From contig CAYLNM010000065.1 of assembly GCA_964385045.1 (NCBI GenBank), forward strand, positions 1 through 22,796: 22,796 nucleotides of DNA. The letters run 5' to 3'. The notes beneath the pieces are model-generated. The model made no database searches and was not told the DNA's origin. It worked only from the letters and a program-made list of their open reading frames with translations. A program made the position numbers and the translations under genes. Positions 15,324 through 22,796 of this stretch are shown piece by piece (within the stretch, counting starts at the first letter, position 1; each line of letters begins with the position of its first letter). Origin of the DNA: CAYLNM01 sp964385045. Lineage in GTDB: Bacteria; Planctomycetota; Phycisphaerae; Phycisphaerales; SM1A02.

Positions 15324-15423
15324 NNNNNNNNNNNNNNNNNNNNNNNNNNNNNNNNNNNNNNNNNNNNNNNNNNNNNNNNNNNNNNNNNNNNNNNNNNNNN
15401 NNNNNNNNNNNNNNNNNNNNNNN
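15324..15423. other. Assembly gap (100 N)
   Basis: Exactly one hundred undetermined bases, the usual placeholder for a gap of unknown size. It lies inside the 53-bp tandem repeat, so the true length is probably a whole number of further repeat units. The promoter of the downstream regulator gene may be partly hidden here. Confidence 0.99.
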
Positions 15424-15466
15424 CCCGCCGCGGTGCTCCGAGGGCCCGGGTACCCTCTGCCCGACC

Positions 15467-16411
15467 ATGCCCTCCACGCTCCTCACCCGTCTCGCCGCGC
15501 TCGGCGATCCTGCGCGACTCCGCATGCTGCGGCTGCTGGAGCGCGAGGAGCTGAGCGTGGGCGAGCTGTCCCGTTCACTGCAGCTGCCGCAGTCGACCGT
15601 CAGCCGCCATCTCAAGACGCTCCACGAGGGCGGGTGGCTCGCCAAGCGCAGCGAGGGAACGGCCAGCATCTACCGGCTCGCCCCGGCGACGCTCGAGGAG
15701 GGGGCACGCACGCTCTGGCAGGTCGCCGCGGCGCAGATCGAGCCGTCTCCGACCCTTCGCGAGGACGACGAGCGACTCGAGGCCGTGCTGCTCGATCGCC
15801 GTCAGGCCGACTCCGCGGCCTTCTTCGGGCGGGTGGCGGGCGAGTGGGACCGCGTCCGGCACGAGCTCTTCGGCGCCGGCTTCACCGCGCCGGCGCTGCT
15901 CGGACTCGTGCCCGACGGCTGGACGATCGCCGACCTCGGCTGCGGAACCGGCGACGCGGCGCGGTTCCTCGCCCCGGTCGCGGCTCGAGTGATCGCGGTC
16001 GACCGCGAGCCGGCGATGCTCGACGCGGCCCGCCGTCGTCTCCCCGACCGCGACAACGTCGAGTACCGCGTCGGCGACCTCTGCGAGCTGCCGATCGACG
16101 ACGCCACGCTGGACGCCGCGATCCTGTCCCTGGTGCTGCACTACGTCGAGCAGCCGGCGGTCGCGTTCGGCGAGATCACCCGCTGCCTGCGACCCGGCGG
16201 CCGCCTGATCGTCGTGGACATGCTCTCGCACGACCGAGAGGCCTACCGGCACCGCATGGGCCACGTGCACATGGGCTTCGACGAGACGACCGTACGCGGA
16301 TGGGGCGCGACGACCGGTCTCGAGCTCATGCGGTTCCGCTCGCTGCCGCGCGACGTCGAGTCGAAGGGCCCTGGCCTCTTCGCCGCGGACCTGCGAAAGC
16401 CCGCCGACTGA
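15467..16411 (+). CDS. ArsR-family HTH regulator fused to SAM-dependent methyltransferase (SahR-like)
   Basis: A 314-residue two-domain protein. Residues 1-75 are an ArsR-type winged helix (ALGDPARLRMLRLLE, 11-25; recognition helix region QSTVSRHLKTLHEGG, 42-56; wing SIYRLAP). No Cys metal-sensing site is seen. Residues about 120-290 are a class I methyltransferase: motif I DLGCGTG (156-162), acidic D179 at the end of beta-2, then GDLCELPIDDATLDAAI and LRPGGRLIVVD. Proteins of this architecture in Proteobacteria (SahR) use the methyltransferase fold to sense S-adenosylhomocysteine and control methionine-cycle genes. It converges on metG, which fits a link to methionine, but orthology is inference; it could also be a true methyltransferase. 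The ATG at 15467 has no clear SD, and its upstream sequence is cut by the gap. Confidence 0.9.
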   Translation: MPSTLLTRLAALGDPARLRMLRLLEREELSVGELSRSLQLPQSTVSRHLKTLHEGGWLAKRSEGTASIYRLAPATLEEGARTLWQVAAAQIEPSPTLREDDERLEAVLLDRRQADSAAFFGRVAGEWDRVRHELFGAGFTAPALLGLVPDGWTIADLGCGTGDAARFLAPVAARVIAVDREPAMLDAARRRLPDRDNVEYRVGDLCELPIDDATLDAAILSLVLHYVEQPAVAFGEITRCLRPGGRLIVVDMLSHDREAYRHRMGHVHMGFDETTVRGWGATTGLELMRFRSLPRDVESKGPGLFAADLRKPAD

Positions 16412-16524
16412 TCGGCGGGGGGAGCCTGCGGTGACGGCCGCCGTAGCATGCCCTCGGCGGCCACACGCCGTCGGCCGCCGCACGTCGCACGCCACACGAA
16501 CCGCGCTCCCGGCGACCGCCCCCT

Positions 16525-16595
16525 GCAGCCCGCAGCCCGCCGCCCGCAGCCCGCAGCCCGCCGCCCACTAGCCACCGCCCGTCGCCGCCCGTCGC
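16525..16595. repeat. 21-bp and 10-bp tandem repeats between convergent genes
   Basis: A 21-mer beginning GCAGCCCGCAGCCC occurs twice in a row (16525-16545, 16546-16566). Shortly after, CGCCCGTCGC is repeated at 16576-16585 and 16586-16595. They fill part of the 215-nt gap between the convergent ArsR-methyltransferase and metG genes, with no obvious terminator. Confidence 0.88.
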
Positions 16596-16626
16596 CGCCC
16601 GCCCCCCGCCGCACGCCACGCGGGAC

Positions 16627-18261
16627 TCAGCCTGCCGGCGCCGCCTCCACCCGTGGATACAGCGCGACCTTCGTGACCGCCGTCCCCGGAGCGAGCCGCC
16701 CCCATCGTCCCAGCTCCGCGAGGGAGGGCCGGTCCGCGTCGTCCACCCCCGTGCCGGCCACGTCGCCCTCGCCGATCGCGGCCAGGAACTCCGGCACCCT
16801 TCCCACCAGCACCGGCTCGAGCAGCACCGCGGCGACGCGCAGCGACTCGACGCACTGGTAGAGGATCGCGGCCAGCTCATCGCGCCGCGACGCGTCCTTG
16901 GCGAGCCGGAACGGCTCGGTCTCGTTGATGAACGCGTCGACCCGCCGCACGAGGGCGAGGCCTTCCTGCGCCGCCCCGGCGGGATCGAAGCGCTCCATGG
17001 CCTTCTCGGCAGTCTCGACCGCCGCGGCGGTGAGCGCCGGCCAGTCGTGATCCGCGATGCGCAGCGGTTCCGCCGCGCCCTCCGGCGTCTCGGACGGAAT
17101 CGCGCCGTCGAAGTACTTCACGATCATCGCGGTCACGCGGCTGCACGAGTTCCCGACCGTGTTGACCAGGTCCGTCCCGTACACCTCGTGGAAATGCTCG
17201 GCGCGAAAGTCGGCGTCCTGGGCGCCGATCGGCCCCTGCGTCAGCAGGTACCAGCGCAGCGCGTCGAGGCCGTAGGACGCGAGATAGCCGTCCAGCGCCT
17301 CGAGGTCGATGAAATTGCCGAGGCTCTTGCTCATCTTCTGGCCCTCGGCGACCCAGAAGGAGTGCGCGTGCACGCAGCCCGGCAGCGGAAGCTCCAGCGC
17401 CATCAGCATCGCCGGCCAGATGACGGCGTGGAACCAGAGGATCTCCTTGCCGATCACCTGCACGTCCGCCGGCCAGTAGCGGTGCCGCGTCTCGTACCAC
17501 TCGCCCTCGCCGTCGCCGAGGCCGAGCGCGGTGACGTAGTTGAGCAGCGCGTCGATCCACACGTAGATCACGTGCTCCTCGTCGTCCGGCATCGGCACGC
17601 CCCAGCGGAAGTTCGTCCGCGAGATCGGGACGTCCTGCAGGCCCTCCCGCAGCCGCCCGAGCACCTCGTTGCGGCGGGCCAGCGGCTGCACGAAGTCGGG
17701 ACGCTCGTCGAAGAGCCGCTCGAGCGCCTCCTGGTACGCGCTGAGCCGAAAGTAGTAGTTCTCCTCCGTCGCCCGCACGAGCGGCTTGCCGCTCACGGGG
17801 CTCCGATGCTCGAGCTCCCGGGCCTTGGTCTCGGTGTAGTACTCCTCCTGCCCCTCGTCGTACCAGCCCTCGAACTGCCCGAGATAGATCGCGCCGCGGT
17901 CCCGCAGCCGGCGCACGAACGCCTGCACCTGACGGCGGTGCGGCTCGCTCGTGGTGCGGATGAACGCGTCGTTGCTCAGGGCGAAGAGACCCATGATCCG
18001 CTGGAACTCGGCAGCGTTCTCGTCCACGTGCTGCTGAATGGGGACGCCGCGCTCGCGGGCCGACTTCTCGACCTTCACGCCGTGCTCGTCGGTTCCGGTG
18101 AGGAAGAACACGTCGCGGCCGGCGCGGCGCATGAATCGCGCCCACACGTCGCAGATGGTGGTCGTGTAGACGTGGCCGATGTGCGGCCGGTCGTTGACGT
18201 AGTAGATCGGCGTGGTGATGCACGCGGGGGCGGCATCACCGGTCGGGGGCATGTCGGTCAT
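16627..18261 (-). CDS. metG: Methionine--tRNA ligase
   Basis: A 544-residue class I aminoacyl-tRNA synthetase that charges tRNA-Met in the cytoplasm. It has ITTPIYYVNDRPHIGHVYTT (15-34, with the HIGH signature), FFLTGTDEHG (52-61), VIYVWIDALLNY (231-242), VIGKEILWFHAVIWPAML (269-286) and KMSKS (309-313). The anticodon-binding helical domain follows; there is no C-terminal tRNA-binding/dimerisation domain, consistent with the short type. In the connective peptide the usual zinc Cys are replaced (GWYDEGQEEYYTE at 132-144; RSPVSGKP at 153-160), so this enzyme probably lacks the zinc knuckle. The start at 18261 gives a natural N terminus; the ATG at 18252 is the alternative. It follows a small minus-strand gene by 82 nt, so the two may be cotranscribed. 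Confidence 0.96.
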   Translation of the reverse strand: MTDMPPTGDAAPACITTPIYYVNDRPHIGHVYTTTICDVWARFMRRAGRDVFFLTGTDEHGVKVEKSARERGVPIQQHVDENAAEFQRIMGLFALSNDAFIRTTSEPHRRQVQAFVRRLRDRGAIYLGQFEGWYDEGQEEYYTETKARELEHRSPVSGKPLVRATEENYYFRLSAYQEALERLFDERPDFVQPLARRNEVLGRLREGLQDVPISRTNFRWGVPMPDDEEHVIYVWIDALLNYVTALGLGDGEGEWYETRHRYWPADVQVIGKEILWFHAVIWPAMLMALELPLPGCVHAHSFWVAEGQKMSKSLGNFIDLEALDGYLASYGLDALRWYLLTQGPIGAQDADFRAEHFHEVYGTDLVNTVGNSCSRVTAMIVKYFDGAIPSETPEGAAEPLRIADHDWPALTAAAVETAEKAMERFDPAGAAQEGLALVRRVDAFINETEPFRLAKDASRRDELAAILYQCVESLRVAAVLLEPVLVGRVPEFLAAIGEGDVAGTGVDDADRPSLAELGRWGRLAPGTAVTKVALYPRVEAAPAG

Positions 18262-18343
18262 GGTGCGGGAAGTGTACGGGACCGGCGCGGCCCGGCACCG
18301 CGGCGTGCCGTCGCGCGTCTCGGTCGCGAGAACGCCGTGACGA

Positions 18344-18667
18344 TCACGCCTGCAGGTCGAGCGAGGGGCGCGGCTCGTCGTCGGGCCCCGAGCCGGGCCC
18401 GCCCTCCGCGGTCGACGTCGCGTCGCGTTCGGGCACATCCGCATCCTGCCGGCGAGACCGCCCGTCGTCCTGCGGACGATCGTCGTCCTCCACCGACCGC
18501 ACCGCCTCCGGCGCCTCGGCCTGCTCGACGCGGAGATCGAGTCGATCGGCCCGCTCCCGTGCCGTCTCCCGGGCGTTCCGGGTCCGGTCGCCGTCGCGCG
18601 CCGCCACCTGCTGGGCCTGGGCCGCCTGCACGAGACCGGTCACGATGGGATTGCCGATGGAGCCCAT
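18344..18667 (-). CDS. Small charged protein of unknown function
   Basis: A 107-residue protein beginning MGSIGNPIVTGLVQAAQAQQ and ending DEPRPSLDLQA. The first 20 residues could form an amphipathic helix; the rest is very rich in Arg, Asp and Glu and probably helical or disordered (a heptad-like stretch runs through DRTRNARETARERADRLDLRV). It resembles small proteins I recall from planctomycete genomes with a conserved MGSI start and L-D-[IL]-x-A end, but no function is known to me. The start at 18667 is preferred over an upstream ATG at 18757 because the MGSI start looks natural; no SD is obvious. It lies upstream of metG on the same strand. Confidence 0.6.
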   Translation of the reverse strand: MGSIGNPIVTGLVQAAQAQQVAARDGDRTRNARETARERADRLDLRVEQAEAPEAVRSVEDDDRPQDDGRSRRQDADVPERDATSTAEGGPGSGPDDEPRPSLDLQA

Positions 18668-18867
18668 GGAAGGCAGGATCGGCCGATCGCGAACGCGACA
18701 TGAGCGCCGCCGCGGCAATCCCTGCGCGTCCGATAGGAACGGCGGCGGTGAACGCACCAGCTGGATCGTCGCTGTGTCGGCCGCGGCCGGCCGCCGTCGC
18801 CCGCCGCGATCCCCCGCGACCTGCCGCGGGCCCCCGTCGCCCCCCGCGCATCGTCGTCACCCGCCGC

Positions 18868-18995
18868 CGTCGCCGGAGGTCGCCGCCTCAGCCGTCGCCG
18901 TCTGGACCGCGGGCACGTGGGGAGCGACGGCGGCGAGCACGCGTCGCCGGAGGTCGCCGCCTCAGCCGTCGCCGCCTCAGCCGTCGCCGTCTGGG
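18868..18995. repeat. 38-bp direct repeat at the 3' end of the secreted-protein gene
   Basis: A 38-bp sequence (18868-18905, starting CGTCGCCGGAGG and ending GTCGCCGTCTGG) recurs at 18942-18995 with an internal 15-bp duplication (CCTCAGCCGTCGCCG). The second copy overlaps the last codons and stop of the gene at 18977-20911. The 309-nt noncoding stretch 18668-18976 contains this repeat and otherwise only GC-rich low-complexity sequence. Confidence 0.85.
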
Positions 18996-20911
18996 CCGTC
19001 GCCGCCCCCATCGCCGTCGCTCGCCTCGCCGCCCCGCTCCGGAGTCAGCATGCCCTCGGCCCACACCGCCGCGAGCAGCGGCAGCAGCGGGTCGTCGGGG
19101 TCCGCCTGATCCATCACGCCGAGACCCTCGGTCACGATCTCCTCGCGGTCGAGCAGCCGGCCGACGTAGGCCAGCATCAGGCCGGTGTCGGAGTCGTCGT
19201 CGGTCTGGCCGACGCGGTTCCGCACGGTCTCGAGCGCCCGCAGCAGCCGCGGGCGGTTGGGCACCAGCTCATCGGCGTACGTCGCGCCGATCATCTCGGG
19301 CTGATAGGTGAACAGGTCGCGGAGCACCATGGCGGCCGGGATGTACAGCCCGGCCCCGAGCCGCGAGTGGGCCAGGCCGACGGTCGCGGTCGGATGCCCC
19401 GGCACCAGCCGCAGCGCCCGCGTGAAGGTCCGTTCGGCACGGAAGTACTGTCCAGCTCTCAGCTCGCCCTCGCCGACGCCGATCAGCTCGCCGGCTCGCG
19501 TCCGGTCCTCGGCGTCCACGAAGGTCTCGATGCGCTCGCCGTGCCGCAGGCTGCGACCGATCCGCAGCACGTCCAGCGGATCCGCCGGCGGGATGCGATC
19601 GGCATCGGGGTCGTCGGGATCGGGGCCGCCGAGGTCGTCGAGTGGTCCGGGGTCCTCCTCGCGCCGGTCGGGGCGGGGCGCCGCGCCCGGCGCCGCGCCC
19701 AGACCACGGCGAAGCTGCTCGAGGTCCTGCTCGAGCTCCCGAAGCTCGCCCTCCGTCGGCATGCCGTCCACGATGTCGTCGCCTCGGCCCTCGGAGGCGT
19801 ACCGGCGGGCGATCTCCTCGCGGATCCGCTGCCACGCCGGGATCGAGTCGGCGGGGTCGGCCTCGCGGGACTCGCCCACGCGGGGGGACGGCACCGACGC
19901 GTCCATCCGATCGCCGCGCGCCTCGGGGTCGACCCGCTCGTCGATGTAGGTGTCGGCGAAGACGCCGCCCACCCGCGGCATGGAACGGCCTTCCCGCGCG
20001 TCCTCGAGCAGGCGCGCCTGGTCCATCGGGCTCAGCATGCCCGCGGCGGAGAGGTTGGCGGCCATCGGCACGCCGAACTGCTCGAGGTCCGACTCGGCGA
20101 GGCGGATCTGCAGCCCGGTGAGCCCGGAGGCGTCGAGGGCCCGGGGCTGGTCCTGCATGCTGGCCCGCACGAGGCCGACCGGCAGCGGCGTGTTGGAACG
20201 CGTCACGAATCGATCGAGTCCCGCGTCGAGGGCCGTGGCGTCGACGACCCGGCGCAGCTCGGCGAGCCGCGGGTCGCCGGCGATGCCCTGACGGCGGAGG
20301 TCGTCGGCCTGGCCGCGACGGATGCCGGCGTCGCCGATGTCCGCGGCCGCGGCGCCCCGGGCGCTGCGGTAGACCTCGAGCTGCCCGAGCGCGTTGCCGT
20401 ACCGCAGGTTCGGCGCGGCCTGGATCAGCCGGGGATCGGAGTAGAGGGTCTCGGCCCGGAAGTCGAAGAGGTCGTCCGAGCCGAGCTCGCCGCGGAAGTC
20501 GAAGGGCGAGGAGTAGCCCACGACGCCGCGGAAGTTCCGCCCGCCCGGCGCATTCCCGGTGACGAGCGCGTTGCGGCGGCGGAACTCCGCCCCCGGATCG
20601 ACGACGATCGGGTTCTGGCCACCGCGGAACTGCGCGGCCGACTGGTCGACGCGCTGGCCGGGCCGCGCCCCGGGCTGACCGGGAGGCGGTCCGCTGGCTC
20701 CCGGCCCCGCCGCGGGCGGCGCGCCACCGACCCGGGGCGGCGTGACGCGCTCGGCGCCACCGCCCGACCGCTGGTCCACGCGGCTCTGCGCCATCGCCGG
20801 GGCGGCAGCGAGCACCACGAGGCCGGCCGCGGCGGCCGCGAGCGCGGCGACCCGGCGGGTCGGTCCGGAACGAGCGTCACGATGGCGGGACGGGATCTGG
20901 TCGCGGTCCAC
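18977..20911 (-). CDS. Large secreted protein with C-terminal TPR-like helices, unknown function
   Basis: A 644-residue exported protein. The GTG at 20911 is chosen because a perfect GGAGGT lies 6 nt upstream and it opens a textbook signal peptide: Arg-rich n-region (1-20), Ala/Leu/Val core (21-38), cleavage after AMA (near residue 41). A Gly/Pro-rich stretch follows (45-100), then a long region without known motifs including GYSSPFDFRGELGSDDLFDF (132-151). The C-terminal part (about 480-560; GELRAGQYFRAERTFTRAL and ATVGLAHSRLGAGLYIPA) looks like tetratricopeptide helix pairs, suggesting protein binding. The tail is Asp/Gly-rich (GGGDGPDGDG), overlapping a duplicated 38-bp repeat. It lies downstream of an ECF sigma/anti-sigma pair on the same strand, after a 233-nt spacer with its own possible ECF promoter. 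Probably periplasmic or surface-located; family not recognised. Confidence 0.85.
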   Translation of the reverse strand: MDRDQIPSRHRDARSGPTRRVAALAAAAAGLVVLAAAPAMAQSRVDQRSGGGAERVTPPRVGGAPPAAGPGASGPPPGQPGARPGQRVDQSAAQFRGGQNPIVVDPGAEFRRRNALVTGNAPGGRNFRGVVGYSSPFDFRGELGSDDLFDFRAETLYSDPRLIQAAPNLRYGNALGQLEVYRSARGAAAADIGDAGIRRGQADDLRRQGIAGDPRLAELRRVVDATALDAGLDRFVTRSNTPLPVGLVRASMQDQPRALDASGLTGLQIRLAESDLEQFGVPMAANLSAAGMLSPMDQARLLEDAREGRSMPRVGGVFADTYIDERVDPEARGDRMDASVPSPRVGESREADPADSIPAWQRIREEIARRYASEGRGDDIVDGMPTEGELRELEQDLEQLRRGLGAAPGAAPRPDRREEDPGPLDDLGGPDPDDPDADRIPPADPLDVLRIGRSLRHGERIETFVDAEDRTRAGELIGVGEGELRAGQYFRAERTFTRALRLVPGHPTATVGLAHSRLGAGLYIPAAMVLRDLFTYQPEMIGATYADELVPNRPRLLRALETVRNRVGQTDDDSDTGLMLAYVGRLLDREEIVTEGLGVMDQADPDDPLLPLLAAVWAEGMLTPERGGEASDGDGGGDGPDGDG

Positions 20912-20951
20912 GGTCTGACCTCCGGTCGTCGAGTGGCCCCACGTCGACACG

Positions 20952-20969
20952 GCCGGCCGAGCGGCCGGC
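20952..20969. repeat. GC hairpin in the leader of the secreted-protein gene
   Basis: GCCGGCC (20952-20958) and GGCCGGC (20963-20969) form a perfect 7-bp stem with a 4-nt loop, about 40 nt upstream of the GTG start at 20911. It may affect translation or terminate upstream transcription; there is no U-tract. Confidence 0.45.
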
Positions 20970-20999
20970 GGGCGGGGCGTCCAGTTGATTCTCGCCCAT

Positions 21000-21027
21000 T
21001 CCGACGCGCGGGGCGCGTCCGATGTTC
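21000..21027 (-). promoter_or_regulatory. Possible ECF-sigma promoter for the secreted-protein gene
   Basis: On the minus strand GAACAT (21027-21022) is followed after 17 nt by TCGGA (21004-21000), close to the classical ECF pattern GAACTT-N16/17-TCTGA. It would start transcription near 20993, some 80 nt before the GTG start. The ECF sigma gene lies just upstream, so it may drive this gene. The match is short and could be chance. Confidence 0.3.
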
Positions 21028-21144
21028 GGGCGACCGGTGCGGACGGGCCGGATTCGCGGGCCTCCCGGACTCTCGGACGTGCCTCGGGCCTGGCGCCGCC
21101 CCACCCCCGGGGCGGCCCGGCCCCGCTCGCCCGCCGCTCGAAGC

Positions 21145-22188
21145 TCAGCGGGCGACGGCGGTGGCGGCCCGGACGCTGCAGTCGTCGAGGACCGTCTCGT
21201 CGCAGCACACGACGAACATCACCAGCCCGTCGCGGCGGATCACGCGGACGATCCGCTCGCAGCGGGTGCCGTCGGCGAGCTGCACGTCCCGTACCCGCAC
21301 GTCGGCGGCGTCGGCGGACTGAAGCTCGAACTGGTCGAGGTCGATGGTCACGAACAGGCTCATGAGGCCGTGGTGGCCGGCGGCGTCGGGCGTCGTGCTC
21401 CGCCAGACGGCGTGGGCCGACGGCAGGTCGCCGGGGACCTTGCAGGGGGCCACGCCGACGAACTCGTAGCCCTGGTCGGCGAAGTCGGGGATCCGGAGCG
21501 TCGCGGGATCGCGGTTGAGGTGCCCGGCGAGGAATGCCCGGGCCGCCCCCGCGTCGTCGATCCCGGCGACCTTGCCGTCGAGGACCTCGATCGCGGTGCA
21601 CCGTCCGTGCTCGTTGGCGGTGTAGTGAGCCGCCCGCTCGACGAACCGGCTGCCGGACGTCTGGCCCCACTCGGTGATCGGCTGCATGGTGATGCCGAAG
21701 CCGATCGCCCCGATCACGAGGGCGATCACCGCGGCCACCGCGGCCGCGTTGGCCCTTCGCGGCGAGTCCAGCCAGCGGAGGAACCGCATGCGGTCGGGAG
21801 CCGGGTCGGCGGCCGACACTCCGCCTGCGTCGGCGGCCGACGCCTGCGACCCGGGCGTGGCCGTCGCGCTGGCCGTCGCGCTGGCCGCGGTCGTCGCCGC
21901 CCGCTCCGCCCCCTCGCCGAGGAGCCCGTCCCGGGCGTCGTCGAGGTGGATCGCGTCGCGCACCTCGGCCTGCGCCATGGCCTCCCGGATCCGGTCCGCG
22001 AGTCCCGCCGGCGCCCGGGTGCCCTCCAGCACACGGCCCACGGCGCTCCGCAGCTCGCGCTCGAACCGAATGCCCGAGGGCTCAGAGCCGTCGGGACGAG
22101 TGGGGGCCGTCTCGCCGGGCATGAGCTCATCGTCCGCCGCGCGGCGGACGAGGTCGGGGGTGGGATCGTGGGAAGAAAGGCCGGTCAT
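21145..22188 (-). CDS. Membrane anti-sigma-factor-like protein partnered with the ECF sigma gene
   Basis: A 347-residue protein with one clear transmembrane helix (about 147-168: ANAAAVAAVIALVIGAIGFG). The 146-residue N-terminal part would be cytoplasmic: helices at about 12-25 and 38-80, then an Ala/Ser/Thr-rich linker (95-130). The about 180-residue C-terminal part would be outside, with many beta-type segments (GYEFVGVAPCKV, HHGLMSLFVTIDL, GLVMFVVCCDETV). Position decides the call: it begins 40 nt after an ECF sigma gene on the same strand, the usual place of its anti-sigma factor. No zinc HxxxCxxC motif of the common ZAS domain is present, so this would be a zinc-free type. The start at 22188 has GAGGA 10 nt upstream. 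Confidence 0.72.
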   Translation of the reverse strand: MTGLSSHDPTPDLVRRAADDELMPGETAPTRPDGSEPSGIRFERELRSAVGRVLEGTRAPAGLADRIREAMAQAEVRDAIHLDDARDGLLGEGAERAATTAASATASATATPGSQASAADAGGVSAADPAPDRMRFLRWLDSPRRANAAAVAAVIALVIGAIGFGITMQPITEWGQTSGSRFVERAAHYTANEHGRCTAIEVLDGKVAGIDDAGAARAFLAGHLNRDPATLRIPDFADQGYEFVGVAPCKVPGDLPSAHAVWRSTTPDAAGHHGLMSLFVTIDLDQFELQSADAADVRVRDVQLADGTRCERIVRVIRRDGLVMFVVCCDETVLDDCSVRAATAVAR

Positions 22189-22228
22189 CGCGGGCGGGTC
22201 CTCAATGCGTCCTGAGCGTTCCGGATCA

Positions 22229-22777
22229 TCAACCGCGAGTCAGCCGATTTTCTTCGGCCAGCTCGGCAAGTTCCTCGGCCAGCTGATTGCGGGCCCGGTG
22301 GAGACGGCTCATCACGGTGCCGATCGGGACGCCCTGGATCTCGGCGATCTCGCGGTACTTCAGTCCCTCCACGCCCCAGAGCAGAAGGGCGGAGCGATAT
22401 TCCGGCCGCAGCTCGTCGATCGCCGCCTTCAGCCGCTCGTCGACGTGCTCCCAGTCGAAGGCGGCCATGTCCCAGGCCGGCGGCGGCTCGTCCGGGAGCG
22501 GTTCGGGGGAGGCGGCCGACGGGAAGTCCTCGACCGGCGTCGGCCCCCGCTTGGCCCGCTCGATGCGGCTGTAGAAGACGTTGTGGAGGATCTTGAAGAG
22601 CCACGGCCGCATGCCGCCGCCCTTCTCCTCGTACCGCTCGGCCACCCGAAGGGCCCGCAGGTAGGCCTCCTGCACGAGGTCCTGGGCCTCGTCCGGGTGG
22701 CGGGCGAGCTGCATCGCCATCCGGAACATCGCGTCGAGGTGCTCGACGGATCGGGCTTCGAATTCGGCTCGGTCCAT
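22229..22777 (-). CDS. ECF-family RNA polymerase sigma factor (sigma-E type)
   Basis: A 182-residue sigma-70-family protein of the extracytoplasmic-function type. Region 2 spans about 8-78: DEAQDLVQEAYLRALRV (29-45) and the -10-recognising RPWLFKILHNVFYSRIER (57-74). A Pro/Glu-rich linker (80-105) leads to region 4 at about 112-166: ELRPEYRSALLLWGVEGLKY (122-141) and the helix-turn-helix REIAEIQGVPIGTVMSRLHRAR (142-163) that reads the -35 element. It directs RNA polymerase to envelope- or stress-related promoters, normally held back by the protein encoded next door (21145-22188). The start at 22777 gives a complete N terminus; only 19 nt of upstream sequence are visible, so its promoter lies outside the window. 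Confidence 0.93.
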   Translation of the reverse strand: MDRAEFEARSVEHLDAMFRMAMQLARHPDEAQDLVQEAYLRALRVAERYEEKGGGMRPWLFKILHNVFYSRIERAKRGPTPVEDFPSAASPEPLPDEPPPAWDMAAFDWEHVDERLKAAIDELRPEYRSALLLWGVEGLKYREIAEIQGVPIGTVMSRLHRARNQLAEELAELAEENRLTRG

Positions 22778-22796
22778 CGGGGGCTCGGCGGGGTGC

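Overview
The window looks like a chromosomal segment from a very GC-rich bacterium, most likely a planctomycete of the Phycisphaerae type. The best pointer is the end of the M14 peptidase (11252-13771), where two Asp-rich calcium loops sit in a 'VLAAWGPC' dockerin-like module common in that group. Long secreted or lipoprotein genes of unknown function, GTG starts behind good Shine-Dalgarno (SD) sites, and an ECF sigma/anti-sigma pair also fit. The assignment is inference, since there is no rRNA here.

The left end (1-2330) is the platform end of an integron-like element. An integron-type tyrosine recombinase (1356-2330, +) diverges from two cassette-like genes on the minus strand: an HNH nuclease fusion (496-1209) and a truncated PIN-domain protein (36-350). 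Between them lies a 132-bp imperfect palindrome with attC architecture (370-501). The HNH start and stop codons fall inside matching core sites (GTTATGT and ACATAAC). This segment is visibly less GC-rich than the rest.

From 2596 to 9714 is a metabolic and envelope region. It holds an SDR oxidoreductase, deoC, a complete aldehyde dehydrogenase (ALDH), a lipoprotein, a convergent catalytically dead ALDH fragment resembling the second domain of ALDH16, and another lipoprotein. DeoC with the ALDH pair suggests deoxyribose or deoxynucleoside breakdown, with acetaldehyde removed by oxidation.

An AT-richer spacer (9715-10117) carries a sigma-28-like promoter in front of a small FlgM-type anti-sigma-28 gene. 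Next come the large secreted M14 carboxypeptidase, a TPR lipoprotein, a 100-N assembly gap inside a 53-bp tandem repeat, and an ArsR-HTH/SAM-methyltransferase fusion. Methionyl-tRNA synthetase (minus strand) converges on the fusion gene.

The right end is a co-directional minus-strand run: ECF sigma factor, membrane anti-sigma-like protein, a long secreted TPR-like protein with a possible ECF promoter, a small charged protein, then metG. Many intergenic spaces carry short tandem repeats of different unit lengths (8, 10, 11, 12, 14, 15, 21 and 53 bp). I saw no tRNA, rRNA, CRISPR array or insertion sequence.
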